64,000 nt of DNA, taken from NCBI GenBank assembly GCA_963785075.1, contig CAWATW010000004.1:875860-939859 (forward strand). Reading direction: 5' to 3'. The notes under the pieces are model-generated. The model worked only from the letters and a program-made list of their open reading frames with translations. It was not told the DNA's origin and searched no databases. Shown piece after piece: positions 26,117 through 34,852 of the stretch. The position numbers and the translations under genes were made by a program. Origin of the DNA: JAOUGY01 sp963785075. GTDB lineage: Bacteria; Actinomycetota; Acidimicrobiia; Spongiisociales; ZC4RG35. Position 1 is the stretch's first letter, and each line of letters opens with the position of its first letter.

Positions 26117-27145
26117 GTGCTCGGGTACCGCTTTCACGAATGGTCGACCGAACCGGTGTGGGAGGAGATCGCCGATCCCTCCCCCGGCGTCGACGAGGTG
26201 CTGATCGAGGTGGAGGCGTGCGGGGTCGGCCTCACCGTGCTCAACTGCATCAACGGCGACCTCTCCGACGACCCGGCGCTGGTTCCCCGCGTTCCCGGCC
26301 ACGAACTGGTGGGACGGGTGACGGCCGCAGGACAGGGGGCGATGGAGCTGGTCGGCACCCGTGTGGCCGCCTACTTCTATCTCGTGTGCGGATCGTGTGC
26401 CGCCTGCACGTCGGGTTTCGACTCACGCTGCGCCAACCTCGCCGGATGGGTGGGCGTGCACCGCGACGGCGGATATGCGCCACTGACGGTCCTGCCCGCA
26501 CGCAACGCCATCCCGCTTCCCGATGAAGTCGATCCGGTGGCGGCCACGGTGGTTCCCGATGCGGTGGCGACGCCGGTCCACGTCGCCGGTCGGGCCGGAA
26601 TCGGACCAGACGATCGGGTGGCGGTGATCGGCGCCGGAGGCGGGGTCGGCATCCACATGATCCAGGTGGCCCGGCATCGCGGTGCGACGGTGGCCGGTCT
26701 CGACGTGGTCGACGCCAAGCTCGCTGAGATCGAACGTCTCGGAGCGGCGCCGGTGCGCTCACCAGACCTCGGAGCCGTAGACCCATCGGCGCTGTTCGAC
26801 ACCGGAGCCCCCACGGTGGTGATCGACCTGCTCGGACGCCCCGGATCGATGGAGTGGGCGGTCGGCGGGCTGGCCCCGGGTGGGCGCATGGTCGCCCTGA
26901 CCACGTTCCGGGATCGTCCGGCCAAGGTGGAATCGCGGGACCTCGTGTTCCGGGAGATCTCGGTGATCGGTTCCCGGTACGCCACCCGGGCCGAGGTGTC
27001 CGAGGCGGCTCAGTTGGTGGCGACCGGAGCGGTGACCCCCATCATCGGAGCGACCCGGGGGCCATCGGACGTGTTGGACATCCACCACCAGCTTCGTGAC
27101 GGACGGTTGACCGGAAGAGGTGCATTGGATTGGAGGATCAGGTGA
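26117..27145 (+). CDS. zinc-type medium-chain alcohol dehydrogenase
   Basis: The 342-residue MDR enzyme has a catalytic zinc set (EACGVG, PGHELVGRV), a four-cysteine structural zinc lobe (VCGSCAACTSGFDSRC) and a Rossmann motif (VAVIGAGGGVGIHMIQVA). It oxidises an alcohol or reduces an aldehyde/ketone with NAD(P). The GTG at 26117 follows GAGGAGAC. Its stop overlaps the GTG of the next gene (GTGA), a coupled pair. The substrate is unknown; context suggests a step after the cyclase-family hydrolase. Confidence 0.87.
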   Translation: MLGYRFHEWSTEPVWEEIADPSPGVDEVLIEVEACGVGLTVLNCINGDLSDDPALVPRVPGHELVGRVTAAGQGAMELVGTRVAAYFYLVCGSCAACTSGFDSRCANLAGWVGVHRDGGYAPLTVLPARNAIPLPDEVDPVAATVVPDAVATPVHVAGRAGIGPDDRVAVIGAGGGVGIHMIQVARHRGATVAGLDVVDAKLAEIERLGAAPVRSPDLGAVDPSALFDTGAPTVVIDLLGRPGSMEWAVGGLAPGGRMVALTTFRDRPAKVESRDLVFREISVIGSRYATRAEVSEAAQLVATGAVTPIIGATRGPSDVLDIHHQLRDGRLTGRGALDWRIR

Positions 27146-28782
27146 CCGCAGAGTTCGAACACACGGCCATCCCCGACGACCTCGACGGGATATTCGTCGG
27201 CGGCGGCCACAACGCCATGGTGTGTGCCGCCTACCTGGCCCGGGCCGGGATGAAGGTGCTCGTGTGTGAGGCGGCGTCCACCATCGGCGGCGGGACCACC
27301 ACCGACGAGATCACGATGCCGTTCTTCCGCCACAATCTCCACGCCTACTTCGTGCGGTGGACGCCGGAGTACGCGGTGTGGAACGACCTGCAACTCGACC
27401 GCTACGGCGTGCGCTCGATCTACCCGGACGCACAGAATGCCGTGCCCTTCGACGGGGGCGCAAAGGCTCTGGTCACCTATTCGGACCTCGACCGCTCGCT
27501 CGCCGAGATCGCCCGACTCTCACAGAACGACGCCGACGCCTACCGGCTGCTCCACAAGGAGTTCTCCGAGATCGCCCGGCTGGTGGACACCCCGCTCCGG
27601 TTCGCACCCCCGCTTCCACCCGACGAACTGCGTGACCTCCTCGGTCGCAGCCATCTCGGCCGGCGCTATCTGGAGCTGGACGAGCGTTCACCACTCGACG
27701 TCGTACGCGATGCGTTCGAGAGCGAACCGCTCCGGAGTCTGATCCTGTTCAACGTGTCGGTTCGCGGATACGTGCCGAACCTGGACGTTCCGGGTATCGG
27801 GTCGATCGTCGCCCTTGCGCTGGCGAACTCCCATCAGGGACGTCTGGTGGAGGGCGGCACCTATGAGGTGGCGAAGGCGATTGCGATGTCGCTGCTCGAC
27901 GCAGGCGGCATGCTGCTCACCCACGCTCGGGTGACCAAGGTGGATGTCCAGAGAGGCCGGGCGGCCGGGGTGGAACTGGCCGACGGTCGTCGTATCTCTG
28001 CGCGGCGTTTCGTGGCGAGCGGGGCACCGGCACCGATCACGATGCTGGAGCTGGTGGGAGGAGAGCATCTCGACCCGGGATTGCGGGACGATCTCGCCGA
28101 CTACCGGTGGCTCGAGGAGGCGTTGTTCGGGGTCCACTGGGCGCTCGCCGATCGGCCACGATTCACCGCAGAGGCATACAACCCCGACGTGCCGAGGTCG
28201 CTGAACCTGGCACTCGGCTACGAGTCGTCAGACGACCTGGTCGCACACATGAAGGCGGTTCGCGCACAGCAGAACACCGACGACGGCCCTAGCCACGTTT
28301 CGATCCCCACGGTGCACGATCCCACCCAGGCCCCGGCGGGACGGCACACTACGTTCGGGTGGCACTTCGTCCCCGGACCCCCAACCCGTGGGAAGTGGGA
28401 CGCTACAGCCGTTCATGACAGGGTGGACGCCATGGTCGGGTCGTACCGGAGCTACGCGCCGAACATCGAAGACGTCACCCTCGCTCTCGCAAGCCATTCC
28501 CCCGACGCCACCGAACGGCGGGTCATCTCGATGCGGGGCGGTGACCGCCATCACGGGAGCTTCCATCCCGACAACTGGCAGTGGAACCGCCCGACGTCCC
28601 AGATGCCGGGCTATCGCACCCCGATCGAAGGTCTATACCTGTGCGGTGCCTCCCAGCATCCGGGCGGGAGCTTTCACGGCCAGCCCGGCTACAACGCCGC
28701 CGGCGTCATCGCCGACGACCTCGGCCTGGAGAGGTGGTGGCGGCCGGTCGACGCCCGGGAGGCGCTGTCGAGCCTCGAGTGA
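27142..28782 (+). CDS. NAD(P)/FAD-dependent oxidoreductase, phytoene desaturase/PYROXD2-like
   Basis: The protein has 546 residues, with a dinucleotide motif in a slightly unusual form (IFVGGGHNAMVCAAYLARAG), EAASTIGGGTTTDEI and the C-terminal FAD-closing segment LYLCGASQHPGGSFHGQPG. It belongs to the CrtI-like amine-oxidase superfamily branch that includes PYROXD2, with no carotenoid gene nearby, so phytoene is not an obvious substrate. The start is GTG at 27142 (GGAGG five bases upstream), overlapping the stop of the alcohol dehydrogenase gene (GTGA). A TTG at 27130 is less likely. Confidence 0.82.
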   Translation: MTAEFEHTAIPDDLDGIFVGGGHNAMVCAAYLARAGMKVLVCEAASTIGGGTTTDEITMPFFRHNLHAYFVRWTPEYAVWNDLQLDRYGVRSIYPDAQNAVPFDGGAKALVTYSDLDRSLAEIARLSQNDADAYRLLHKEFSEIARLVDTPLRFAPPLPPDELRDLLGRSHLGRRYLELDERSPLDVVRDAFESEPLRSLILFNVSVRGYVPNLDVPGIGSIVALALANSHQGRLVEGGTYEVAKAIAMSLLDAGGMLLTHARVTKVDVQRGRAAGVELADGRRISARRFVASGAPAPITMLELVGGEHLDPGLRDDLADYRWLEEALFGVHWALADRPRFTAEAYNPDVPRSLNLALGYESSDDLVAHMKAVRAQQNTDDGPSHVSIPTVHDPTQAPAGRHTTFGWHFVPGPPTRGKWDATAVHDRVDAMVGSYRSYAPNIEDVTLALASHSPDATERRVISMRGGDRHHGSFHPDNWQWNRPTSQMPGYRTPIEGLYLCGASQHPGGSFHGQPGYNAAGVIADDLGLERWWRPVDAREALSSLE

Positions 28783-29018
28783 CCCGGGCGATATCGTCGT
28801 TTCCACCGAACTCGCTGAACGTCGGCGGTCCTCACCTCCCGGCGAGGTGAGATTCGGATCCCGATCACGCCCCGGACGCCCCACAGAATGCTTTGATTCT
28901 CTTCCCGCTTTGAGCGGCAGCGGTGCCACGCGAGTACGTATCGTCCACGTCGGAGGGGTCGACCGCCTGAAGGCGGCCGGACATGACCCGCATAGGGTCC
29001 GGAGGTTGGGAGACGAAG

Positions 29019-30584
29019 GTGCGACGGAGAAACCTCATTGCCGCGCTCGCGGCGGTTCTCGTAGGAGCCCTACTGCTACCGCTTGGGGCGACGGCTGCCG
29101 AAGGAAACCTGTGGACGTCTGCAGGTGGGAACCGGCAGAACACCCGCTATCAGGCATCGGAACACAAGATCGGACCATCAACAGTCGGCGACCTTTCGGT
29201 CAAATGGGTGTTCGAGACCGGCGGAGACGTCTCGGCGACACCCGCCGTGGACGGCGACACGGTCTACTTCCCGGACTGGGCGGGCAACCTGTTCGCAGTC
29301 GACAAGAAGACGGGTCAACAACGCTGGCAAGTGTCCATACCTGACGTCACTGGGATTCCAGGCGACAAGGCCCGGGCCACGCCGGCGGTGACCGACGACA
29401 AGGTCATCATCGGGACTCAGGGGCCGTTCGGAGGCGGAGGCATCGTGCTCGCCTTCGACAAGTCAACCGGGGCTCTCTTGTGGTCCACGGTGGCCGACAG
29501 CCACCCGGCGGCGATCATCACCCAGTCGGCGACGGTGTTCGACGGGACCGTGTACGTGGGCGTGGCCTCGCTCGAGGAGGCGCTCGCGGCTTTCGTCCCT
29601 GGATACCCGTGCTGTTCGTTCCGGGGCAGCATGCTGGCGTTGGACGAGGCCACCGGGCAGATCAAGTGGCAGACCTACACCGCCCCGGAGAACTTCAGCG
29701 GGAATGCTCTGTGGGGTAGCTCGCCCGCCATCGATACCAAACGGGGTCAGGTCTACGTTGCAACCGGCAACAACTACTCGGTTCCCCAGTCGGTGCTGGA
29801 CTGCGTTGCGGCGGCCGGTGACGACGCAGACGCCAAAGCAGCCTGCTCGCCCGGCGACAATCTGTTCGATTCGATCCTGGCGCTGGACATGAAGAGCGGT
29901 GCCATCAAGTGGGCGACCAGAGCGATCCCCTTCGATGCCTGGACCGTGGACTGCCTGCCATTCCTGGGTGATGGCGACAACTGCCCCGAACCGGCCGGAC
30001 CTGACTACGACTTCGGTCAGGCACCCGCCCTCTTCACGGTGAACGGCGGCAACGGAAAGAAGACGGAGCTGGTCGGCGCCGGCCAGAAGAGCGGCCAATA
30101 TTGGGCGCTCAACCCCGACACCGGACAAGTCGTCTGGGTGACCCAAGCCGGACCGGGTGGAGTGGCCGGCGGCCTCCAGTGGGGCTCGGCGGTGGACGGA
30201 CAACGGGTCTACACGGCCAACGCCAACTCCGACCTCACACCTTGGACTCTGCCCGGTGGGGCCGTCACAACTCAGGGCGTGTGGAGTGGGCTGGACGCCC
30301 GCACCGGGGCCGTTCTGTGGCAGACGACTCCGTCGAACGGGGGCAGTACTTCTGGCCCGGTGACCACCGCCAACGGTGTCGTGTTCGGCTGTTCGCTCGA
30401 CGAGAACGGGTACATGTACGCGCTGGATGCGGCCACCGGTGCCGAGTTGTGGAGCTTCGCCAGCGAAGGGTCCTGCCTGTCGGGCGCAGCCATCTCAGGC
30501 GGGATGCTGTTCTGGGGTTCGGGCTATCTGAATCTCGGGATAACTGGCAACAACAAGCTGTACGCATTCGGATTGTCGGGCTGA
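29019..30584 (+). CDS. secreted PQQ-binding-type beta-propeller dehydrogenase
   Basis: The 521-residue product has a signal peptide (RRRNLIAALAAVLVGALLLP) and repeated propeller blades (TVYFPDWAGNLFAVDKKTG, VYVATGNNYSVP, VYTANANSDLTPW, YMYALDAATGAELW). An adjacent cysteine pair in GYPCCSFRGSM matches the vicinal disulfide of quinoprotein alcohol dehydrogenases and polyvinyl-alcohol dehydrogenase. It is likely a periplasmic or extracellular alcohol oxidase or dehydrogenase using PQQ. No cytochrome c domain is fused, and no pqq genes are in the window. The GTG at 29019 is chosen because it gives a standard signal peptide. An ATG at 28983 is the alternative. Confidence 0.82.
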   Translation: MRRRNLIAALAAVLVGALLLPLGATAAEGNLWTSAGGNRQNTRYQASEHKIGPSTVGDLSVKWVFETGGDVSATPAVDGDTVYFPDWAGNLFAVDKKTGQQRWQVSIPDVTGIPGDKARATPAVTDDKVIIGTQGPFGGGGIVLAFDKSTGALLWSTVADSHPAAIITQSATVFDGTVYVGVASLEEALAAFVPGYPCCSFRGSMLALDEATGQIKWQTYTAPENFSGNALWGSSPAIDTKRGQVYVATGNNYSVPQSVLDCVAAAGDDADAKAACSPGDNLFDSILALDMKSGAIKWATRAIPFDAWTVDCLPFLGDGDNCPEPAGPDYDFGQAPALFTVNGGNGKKTELVGAGQKSGQYWALNPDTGQVVWVTQAGPGGVAGGLQWGSAVDGQRVYTANANSDLTPWTLPGGAVTTQGVWSGLDARTGAVLWQTTPSNGGSTSGPVTTANGVVFGCSLDENGYMYALDAATGAELWSFASEGSCLSGAAISGGMLFWGSGYLNLGITGNNKLYAFGLSG

Positions 30585-30590
30585 GATCGC

Positions 30591-30630
30591 GTTGGGGAGG
30601 GGCGACCGAGTGGAGTCGCCCCTCCCCAAC
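30591..30630 (+). terminator. long GC hairpin after the quinoprotein gene
   Basis: GTTGGGGAGGGGCGAC (30591-30606) pairs perfectly over 16 bp with GTCGCCCCTCCCCAAC (30615-30630) around an 8-nt loop, starting seven bases after the stop codon. There is no T-run, but the stem is very strong. Confidence 0.7.
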
Positions 30631-30826
30631 CGCAGAGGCGGGACTCTGACGGCGGAGGTTCTTGTTTCCAGGCGTCCCTGGCCTCGGAACGTCGCGGACC
30701 CCGGCACATCCCCGTCAGGCTCGATTCTTCGCGACAGATGGGAGGCGTTCGCACCGCCGCCCGTCGAAACCTGGTTCATGACCGGGCTAATGTCGCGTGC
30801 CGTGTCGCGGGATACGTCACAGTCCC

Positions 30827-30899
30827 GGGCCCTCAGCTCAACCGGCAGAGCACCGGGCTTTTCTCCCGTTGGTTGTGGGTTCGAGTCCCACGGGACCCA
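30827..30899 (+). tRNA. tRNA-Lys(TTT)-like gene, degenerate
   Basis: The 73-nt sequence folds as a tRNA: D-stem GCTC/GAGC, T-arm GTGGG-TTCGAGT-CCCAC, anticodon loop CTTTTCT with anticodon TTT. It differs from the intact tRNA-Lys at 38835 at few positions, and the variable loop and T-arm are identical. Odd points are C at position 37 (normally a purine), C at position 8 (normally U), and a C-A mismatch in the acceptor stem (GGGCCCT with GGGACCC). No CCA is encoded. It is probably a pseudo-tRNA or a diverged second lysine tRNA. It stands in a zone of broken genes. Confidence 0.6.
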
Positions 30900-30995
30900 C
30901 AAGACAAACGCATCTCCGAAGGCGGGGACAGTACACGTGCATCCCATGGAGCTTGGGTTGGGGCACACTGGCCGGACCCCGAGCAATGAGCAGGA

Positions 30996-32166
30996 ATGAG
31001 GTCCTCGACGACGCCGCGCCGACCGCGGTTCCTCGAGGACCTCCTGTTCGGCACGACGTTCGATCAGGTCCCGTCGCTCATCCCAGGGTTGCCCTCGCAT
31101 CCGGTGTGGTGCTCGCGGCGGATGCGCTGGCAGAACTGACTTCCAACGCTCTCGGCTACGACGGACTCGTCAGCTTCATCCTCGTTGCCATCGTCCTCGG
31201 CATGATCACTCACAATACGGTGGGCCTCAAAGACAGCTTTGCCCCGGCGTTGCCTTCACACTCGAGAAGGTCCCTCGACTCGGCATCATCCTCCTGGGGA
31301 TACGGCTCAGCATCCCCGACGTGTTGGAAATCGGTGCATTCGGCATCCCCATCGTCGTCGGGGCGGTTCTGACAGGCTTGTTGGTAGCGACCGCCGCCAC
31401 CCGATGGTTGGGCCTGTCCGACCGGCTCGGGACGCTGATCGCCATCGGCACCGCAATTTGTGGCGCCACCGCCATGGTTGCGACGGCGCCGGGCATCAGG
31501 GCGAAGGAGCAGGAAGTCGCGTACGCAGTGGCGAACATCACGATCTTCGGGATCGCCGCCATGTGCATCTACCCCTTCCTCGGCAACGTGATCTTCGGTG
31601 GCGACGTGACTCAGATCGGTCTCTTCATGGGAACCTCCATCCACGAGACGGCCCAAGTGGCCGGATCCGGTCTCATCGACGACCAGTCGTTCGACGTCAC
31701 GACGTCGCCGAGCGCAGCCGACATCGCCGTCATCGCCAAGCTGGTGCGCAACGCGCTCATGGTGGTGGCGATCCCGGCCATCACGTACGTCTACGCCCGT
31801 CGTCGCGACCACGACCAAATGGGTGTCACTCATCGCACCGAACTACGAACACTCTTCCCGGTGTTCATCATCGGCTCCCTGGTCATGGCCGGTATCCGCT
31901 CATTTGGTGACGCAGCGATCGACTCCGGCCGGCAGGCATTCGGTGTCTTCGGAGTAGAGGCATGGAGCGACCTCACCCGCTGGATCCGCACATGGGCCGA
32001 GTACACGCTGGCGACCGCCACGGCCGGGGTCGGCCTGGGTATCTCGATCTCACAGCTCAAGGGTCTCGGCTTCAAGCCGTTCGTCGTCGGTATCGCGGCC
32101 GCTCTTGCGGTCGGTGTGGCAAGCATCGGCCTCGTCTTGGTGTTCGGGCCGTTGATCTCGGTCTGA
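30996..32166 (+). pseudogene. YeiH-family (putative sulfate exporter) transporter with two frameshifts
   Basis: Three reading frames together encode a multi-pass YeiH/PF03601-type protein. The first (from ATG 30996) reads FLEDLLFGTTFDQVPSLIPG, the second VALASGVVLAADALAEL through ILVAIVLGMITHNTVGLKD, and the third GVAFTLEKVPRLGIILLGIR and onwards to 32166. The changes of frame at about 31087 (CCAGGGTT) and 31245 (GCCCCGGC) are each explained by loss of a single G in a G/C run. Downstream of 31321 the frame is clean for 281 residues. It is either a recently inactivated gene or contains base-call errors at homopolymers. The family exports anions across the membrane; the substrate is uncertain. 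Confidence 0.75.
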
Positions 32167-32268
32167 GTCGCCGGCAGCACCCTGACCGGCGGGCGCTCCG
32201 CGACGGCGGCACCGAGTTGCCGGCGCCAATGACCAGAACGACCTTGCCTTCGAGCCTCAGATCGATCA
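32167..32268 (-). pseudogene. stub of an SDR-like gene
   Basis: A GTG overlapping the ABC-2 permease stop codon (GTGA) opens a frame reading VIDLRLEGKVVLVIGAGN, the typical beginning of a short-chain dehydrogenase Rossmann fold. The reading then jumps frame (GAAVAERP) and runs into the convergent YeiH gene. Only about 35 codons remain, so this is at best a truncated remnant of what was once the last gene of the ABC operon. Confidence 0.35.
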
Positions 32269-32991
32269 CCCACGCCTCGCCATCATCGCCCATGCCAACG
32301 CCACGGAAGCTGCGGCCCAGCCGACGAGCATCGAGATCGGCCGTGTCATGGCGCCGGCGCTCGACCCGGTGAGGGCGCTACGGACGAGGTCGCCCATCGC
32401 CTGGATGGGCAGCAAGTCGTGTACCGCAGCCAACCATCCGGGCAGACGATCGCTCGGGAACGCCAGTGGTGAGAACATGAGCACCAGGACGGCGAAAACC
32501 TGAGAGATCATTCCGGCCGTGGCGGGCGAACAGGCGATGGCGATGGCATAACCGACTGCTGAACTCGTCAGGGCGACCAGCAGCACGATCGGGACGGCCA
32601 GCAGCGACGGGTGGAGCGCGAGATCGAATCTGAGCGCCCCAGCGAGCACGGCCACCGCCATGCCGGGCAGTGCTGCGCTGAGCCACACGGTCAGGTCCGC
32701 AAGGAGGACACCGATGCGAGGCACCGGGAGCGATCTGACGAAATCGAGCGAGCCATCGACCTTCGCCTGCGAAACATCCTGGGGCACTCCGACCAGGCCG
32801 AGGCTGATCAGCGCAATGGCCGGCGCGCCCGTCGTCAGATAGAGAACGCTCTCGGTGTCGAGCGACGGCAGCAGCAGCGGGAACCCCAGCACGACACCGA
32901 GCGCAAACGCAGCCTGGACCACGACGATGAGCGGGAGAGCTGCGGCGGTCCTACGGAAGCGCCACTGCACCAGGAGGGAATAGGAACGCAT
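32266..32991 (-). CDS. ABC-2 type transporter permease
   Basis: The 241-residue protein has six hydrophobic segments arranged as in ABC-2 exporters, with a cytoplasmic loop (AKVDGSLDFVRSLPVPRIG) between the second and third. It is the membrane partner of the ATPase whose gene overlaps upstream. The ATG at 32991 is preferred because AAGGA sits about ten bases before it. A GTG at 33000, overlapping the ATPase stop (GTGA), is possible. The cargo is unknown. Confidence 0.82.
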   Translation of the reverse strand: MRSYSLLVQWRFRRTAAALPLIVVVQAAFALGVVLGFPLLLPSLDTESVLYLTTGAPAIALISLGLVGVPQDVSQAKVDGSLDFVRSLPVPRIGVLLADLTVWLSAALPGMAVAVLAGALRFDLALHPSLLAVPIVLLVALTSSAVGYAIAIACSPATAGMISQVFAVLVLMFSPLAFPSDRLPGWLAAVHDLLPIQAMGDLVRSALTGSSAGAMTRPISMLVGWAAASVALAWAMMARRG

Positions 32992-32996
32992 CGAGA

Positions 32997-33974
32997 TCAC
33001 GTCCTTTCGGTGTTGTCGACGAGCTGCGTGTACAGGTCATCGAGCGTGGGGCTTCCCACCTCGTAGCCCGATACGAGACCCCGCATGCGGAGCGACTCGG
33101 CCCATCCGAGGGCTTCGAGGACCTGCAACTCCGTCACAACTCCGGCCACCTGCCCGTTGGAAGCGGCAAGCCGCGAGATCGCCGAGGGTGGGCTCGGGAG
33201 CACGGAGCCGCGTGCAACGTTCAGGACGATGTGCAGGTCATCGCTCGACCCGGTGGTGGAGCCGGCCGTGACGTCGCCCACGATCCGTCCGTGGGACACG
33301 ACGACGAACCGATCGGCGACAGTCTCGACCTCGTCGAGGTTGTGGGTTGCGACGACGACGGCGCTCCCCTCGTCGGCGAGTGCACGAGCCTGGCTCCACA
33401 GCAGTCGTCGTCGTATCGGATCGACGTCGTTGGTCGGCTCGTCGAGCAGGACCAGGCGGCCGGGAATCACCGCGGCCATCGCAAACCCGGTGAGGCGCTT
33501 GATTCCACCCGAGAGGCGGGCGCCGCTTGTGTCGGCGAACTCGCGCAGGTCGAGCGCCTCGATGAGTGAGTCAGTGCGCTCTCGCACGACGCGGCGTGTT
33601 CCACCACGAAGCCGCCCGACGAGCTGGATCGCCGTGCGCGGGGTCAGCCCGTCGAGCGACATCTGCGCCTGTGGTTGGAAAGAGCACAATCGCCGCGCTG
33701 CGCGGCCATCTGCCACGACGTCTTCTCCGTCGATCGTGATCGTCCCGGCTGTCGGCGAGAGCAGCCCGGCGATCTGTCCGACCAGAGTCGATTTGCCGGC
33801 GCCGTTGGGCCCGAGCAGCGCACACACGGTGCCCGCCGGCACGGACAGGTCGATTGCGTCGTTGGCGATCACTCCGCTCGGATAGCGCTTGCTCAGTCGT
33901 CTCACCTCGAGTCGATGCGTCGACGTGCTGTCGGACACCGGTCGGTGCTTCGCGCTCGCCTTCGTCACGGTCAT
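32997..33974 (-). CDS. ABC transporter ATP-binding protein (ABC-2 system)
   Basis: Walker A GPNGAGKST, Q-loop SFQPQAQM, signature LSGGIKRL, Walker B LVLLDEPTND and H-loop VATHNLDEV are all present, so the 325-residue protein should be an active ATPase. A C-terminal extension of about 100 residues follows, as in DrrA-like ABC-2 ATPases. The ATG at 33974 follows GGGAG. An ATG at 34034 overlapping the previous gene would add 20 residues. It pairs with the ABC-2 permease next door; multidrug or lipid export is typical of the class but not shown. Confidence 0.87.
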   Translation of the reverse strand: MTVTKASAKHRPVSDSTSTHRLEVRRLSKRYPSGVIANDAIDLSVPAGTVCALLGPNGAGKSTLVGQIAGLLSPTAGTITIDGEDVVADGRAARRLCSFQPQAQMSLDGLTPRTAIQLVGRLRGGTRRVVRERTDSLIEALDLREFADTSGARLSGGIKRLTGFAMAAVIPGRLVLLDEPTNDVDPIRRRLLWSQARALADEGSAVVVATHNLDEVETVADRFVVVSHGRIVGDVTAGSTTGSSDDLHIVLNVARGSVLPSPPSAISRLAASNGQVAGVVTELQVLEALGWAESLRMRGLVSGYEVGSPTLDDLYTQLVDNTERT

Positions 33975-34023
33975 GGTCTCCCGCCTCGTCGATTGCACGG
34001 CTCGCACCTCCTGATCCGTCCCC

Positions 34024-34794
34024 TCACGTCCCATGCGATGTCAGCCAACCGGCGAGCGATTCGGCCCACTGGTCATCGGTCTGGGACTCGTGCCGTCTCA
34101 GGTCGCCATCGATGAGGCCGTCCCGGAGCACGAGCACGCGCCGTGCCCGGGAGGCGACGTTCGCGTCGTGGGTGACAAGGACGACGGTGCGGCCTTCGCG
34201 GTTGACCTCGACCAGCAGGTCCATGATCTCCTCCGCCATGGCAGCGTTCAGGGCCCCTGTTGGCTCGTCGCCGAAGACGAGGTCCGGTGAGTTGATCAGG
34301 GCCCGGGCGATGGCTGCACGCTGCAGCTGGCCGCCGGACGCCTGTGTGATCTCGCGGTCTGCGAGTTCGCCGATCCCGACCAGGTCCAGCAGTTCCCTCG
34401 CTCGAGCAACGACGGCTTCGCGCTCGTCGGGCCTTGCGGTGAATCCCGGGAGGACGACGTTGTCGAGGATGGTGAGGTTGCGCAGCAGATGGACTTGCTG
34501 GAACACGAACCCCATCCGTGTCAGTCGAAGCTCGGCCAGATCTCGTTGGCGGAGTGCTGTGATCTCGACTCCGTCGGAGGCCTCTTCGTCGAGTGTCACC
34601 GTTCCCTGGGTGACGGGGTCCATTCCGCTCAGGCAGTACAGCAGTGTGGATTTTCCGGAGCCCGACGGGCCCATGATGGCCACGAAGTCGCCTCGGTCGA
34701 TCTCGACGTCGATGCCTCGGAGGGCCATGGTTTGGGCGTCGGCCTCGCCAAATGATTTGTGGATGTCGGTGGCGGTCAGATGAGCTGTGTTCAT
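34024..34794 (-). CDS. ABC transporter ATP-binding protein, MacB/LolD type
   Basis: The 256-residue ATPase has Walker A GPSGSGKST, signature ASGGQLQRAAIARAL and Walker B LVFGDEPTGALN (Asn at the D-loop position where most family members have Asp), followed by LVTHDANVASRA. The family works with FtsX-type permeases as mechanotransmission or extrusion systems, and such a permease is encoded just upstream. The ATG at 34794 follows GAGGAGTGACATC. A second in-frame ATG at 34848, preceded by the almost identical GAGGAGTGAAGCC, would add 18 residues, so the initiation region appears duplicated. Confidence 0.87.
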   Translation of the reverse strand: MNTAHLTATDIHKSFGEADAQTMALRGIDVEIDRGDFVAIMGPSGSGKSTLLYCLSGMDPVTQGTVTLDEEASDGVEITALRQRDLAELRLTRMGFVFQQVHLLRNLTILDNVVLPGFTARPDEREAVVARARELLDLVGIGELADREITQASGGQLQRAAIARALINSPDLVFGDEPTGALNAAMAEEIMDLLVEVNREGRTVVLVTHDANVASRARRVLVLRDGLIDGDLRRHESQTDDQWAESLAGWLTSHGT

Positions 34795-34852
34795 GATGTC
34801 ACTCCTCGTTTCGGTGTTCATGGATTCGGTGGCGGTCGGTGTCTTCATGGCT

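Noticed and set aside
30800..32170. CRISPR array or other clustered repeats around the tRNA-like gene
   Set aside because: No regularly spaced repeats were found here or elsewhere in the window; only tRNA-related and regulatory dyads are present.
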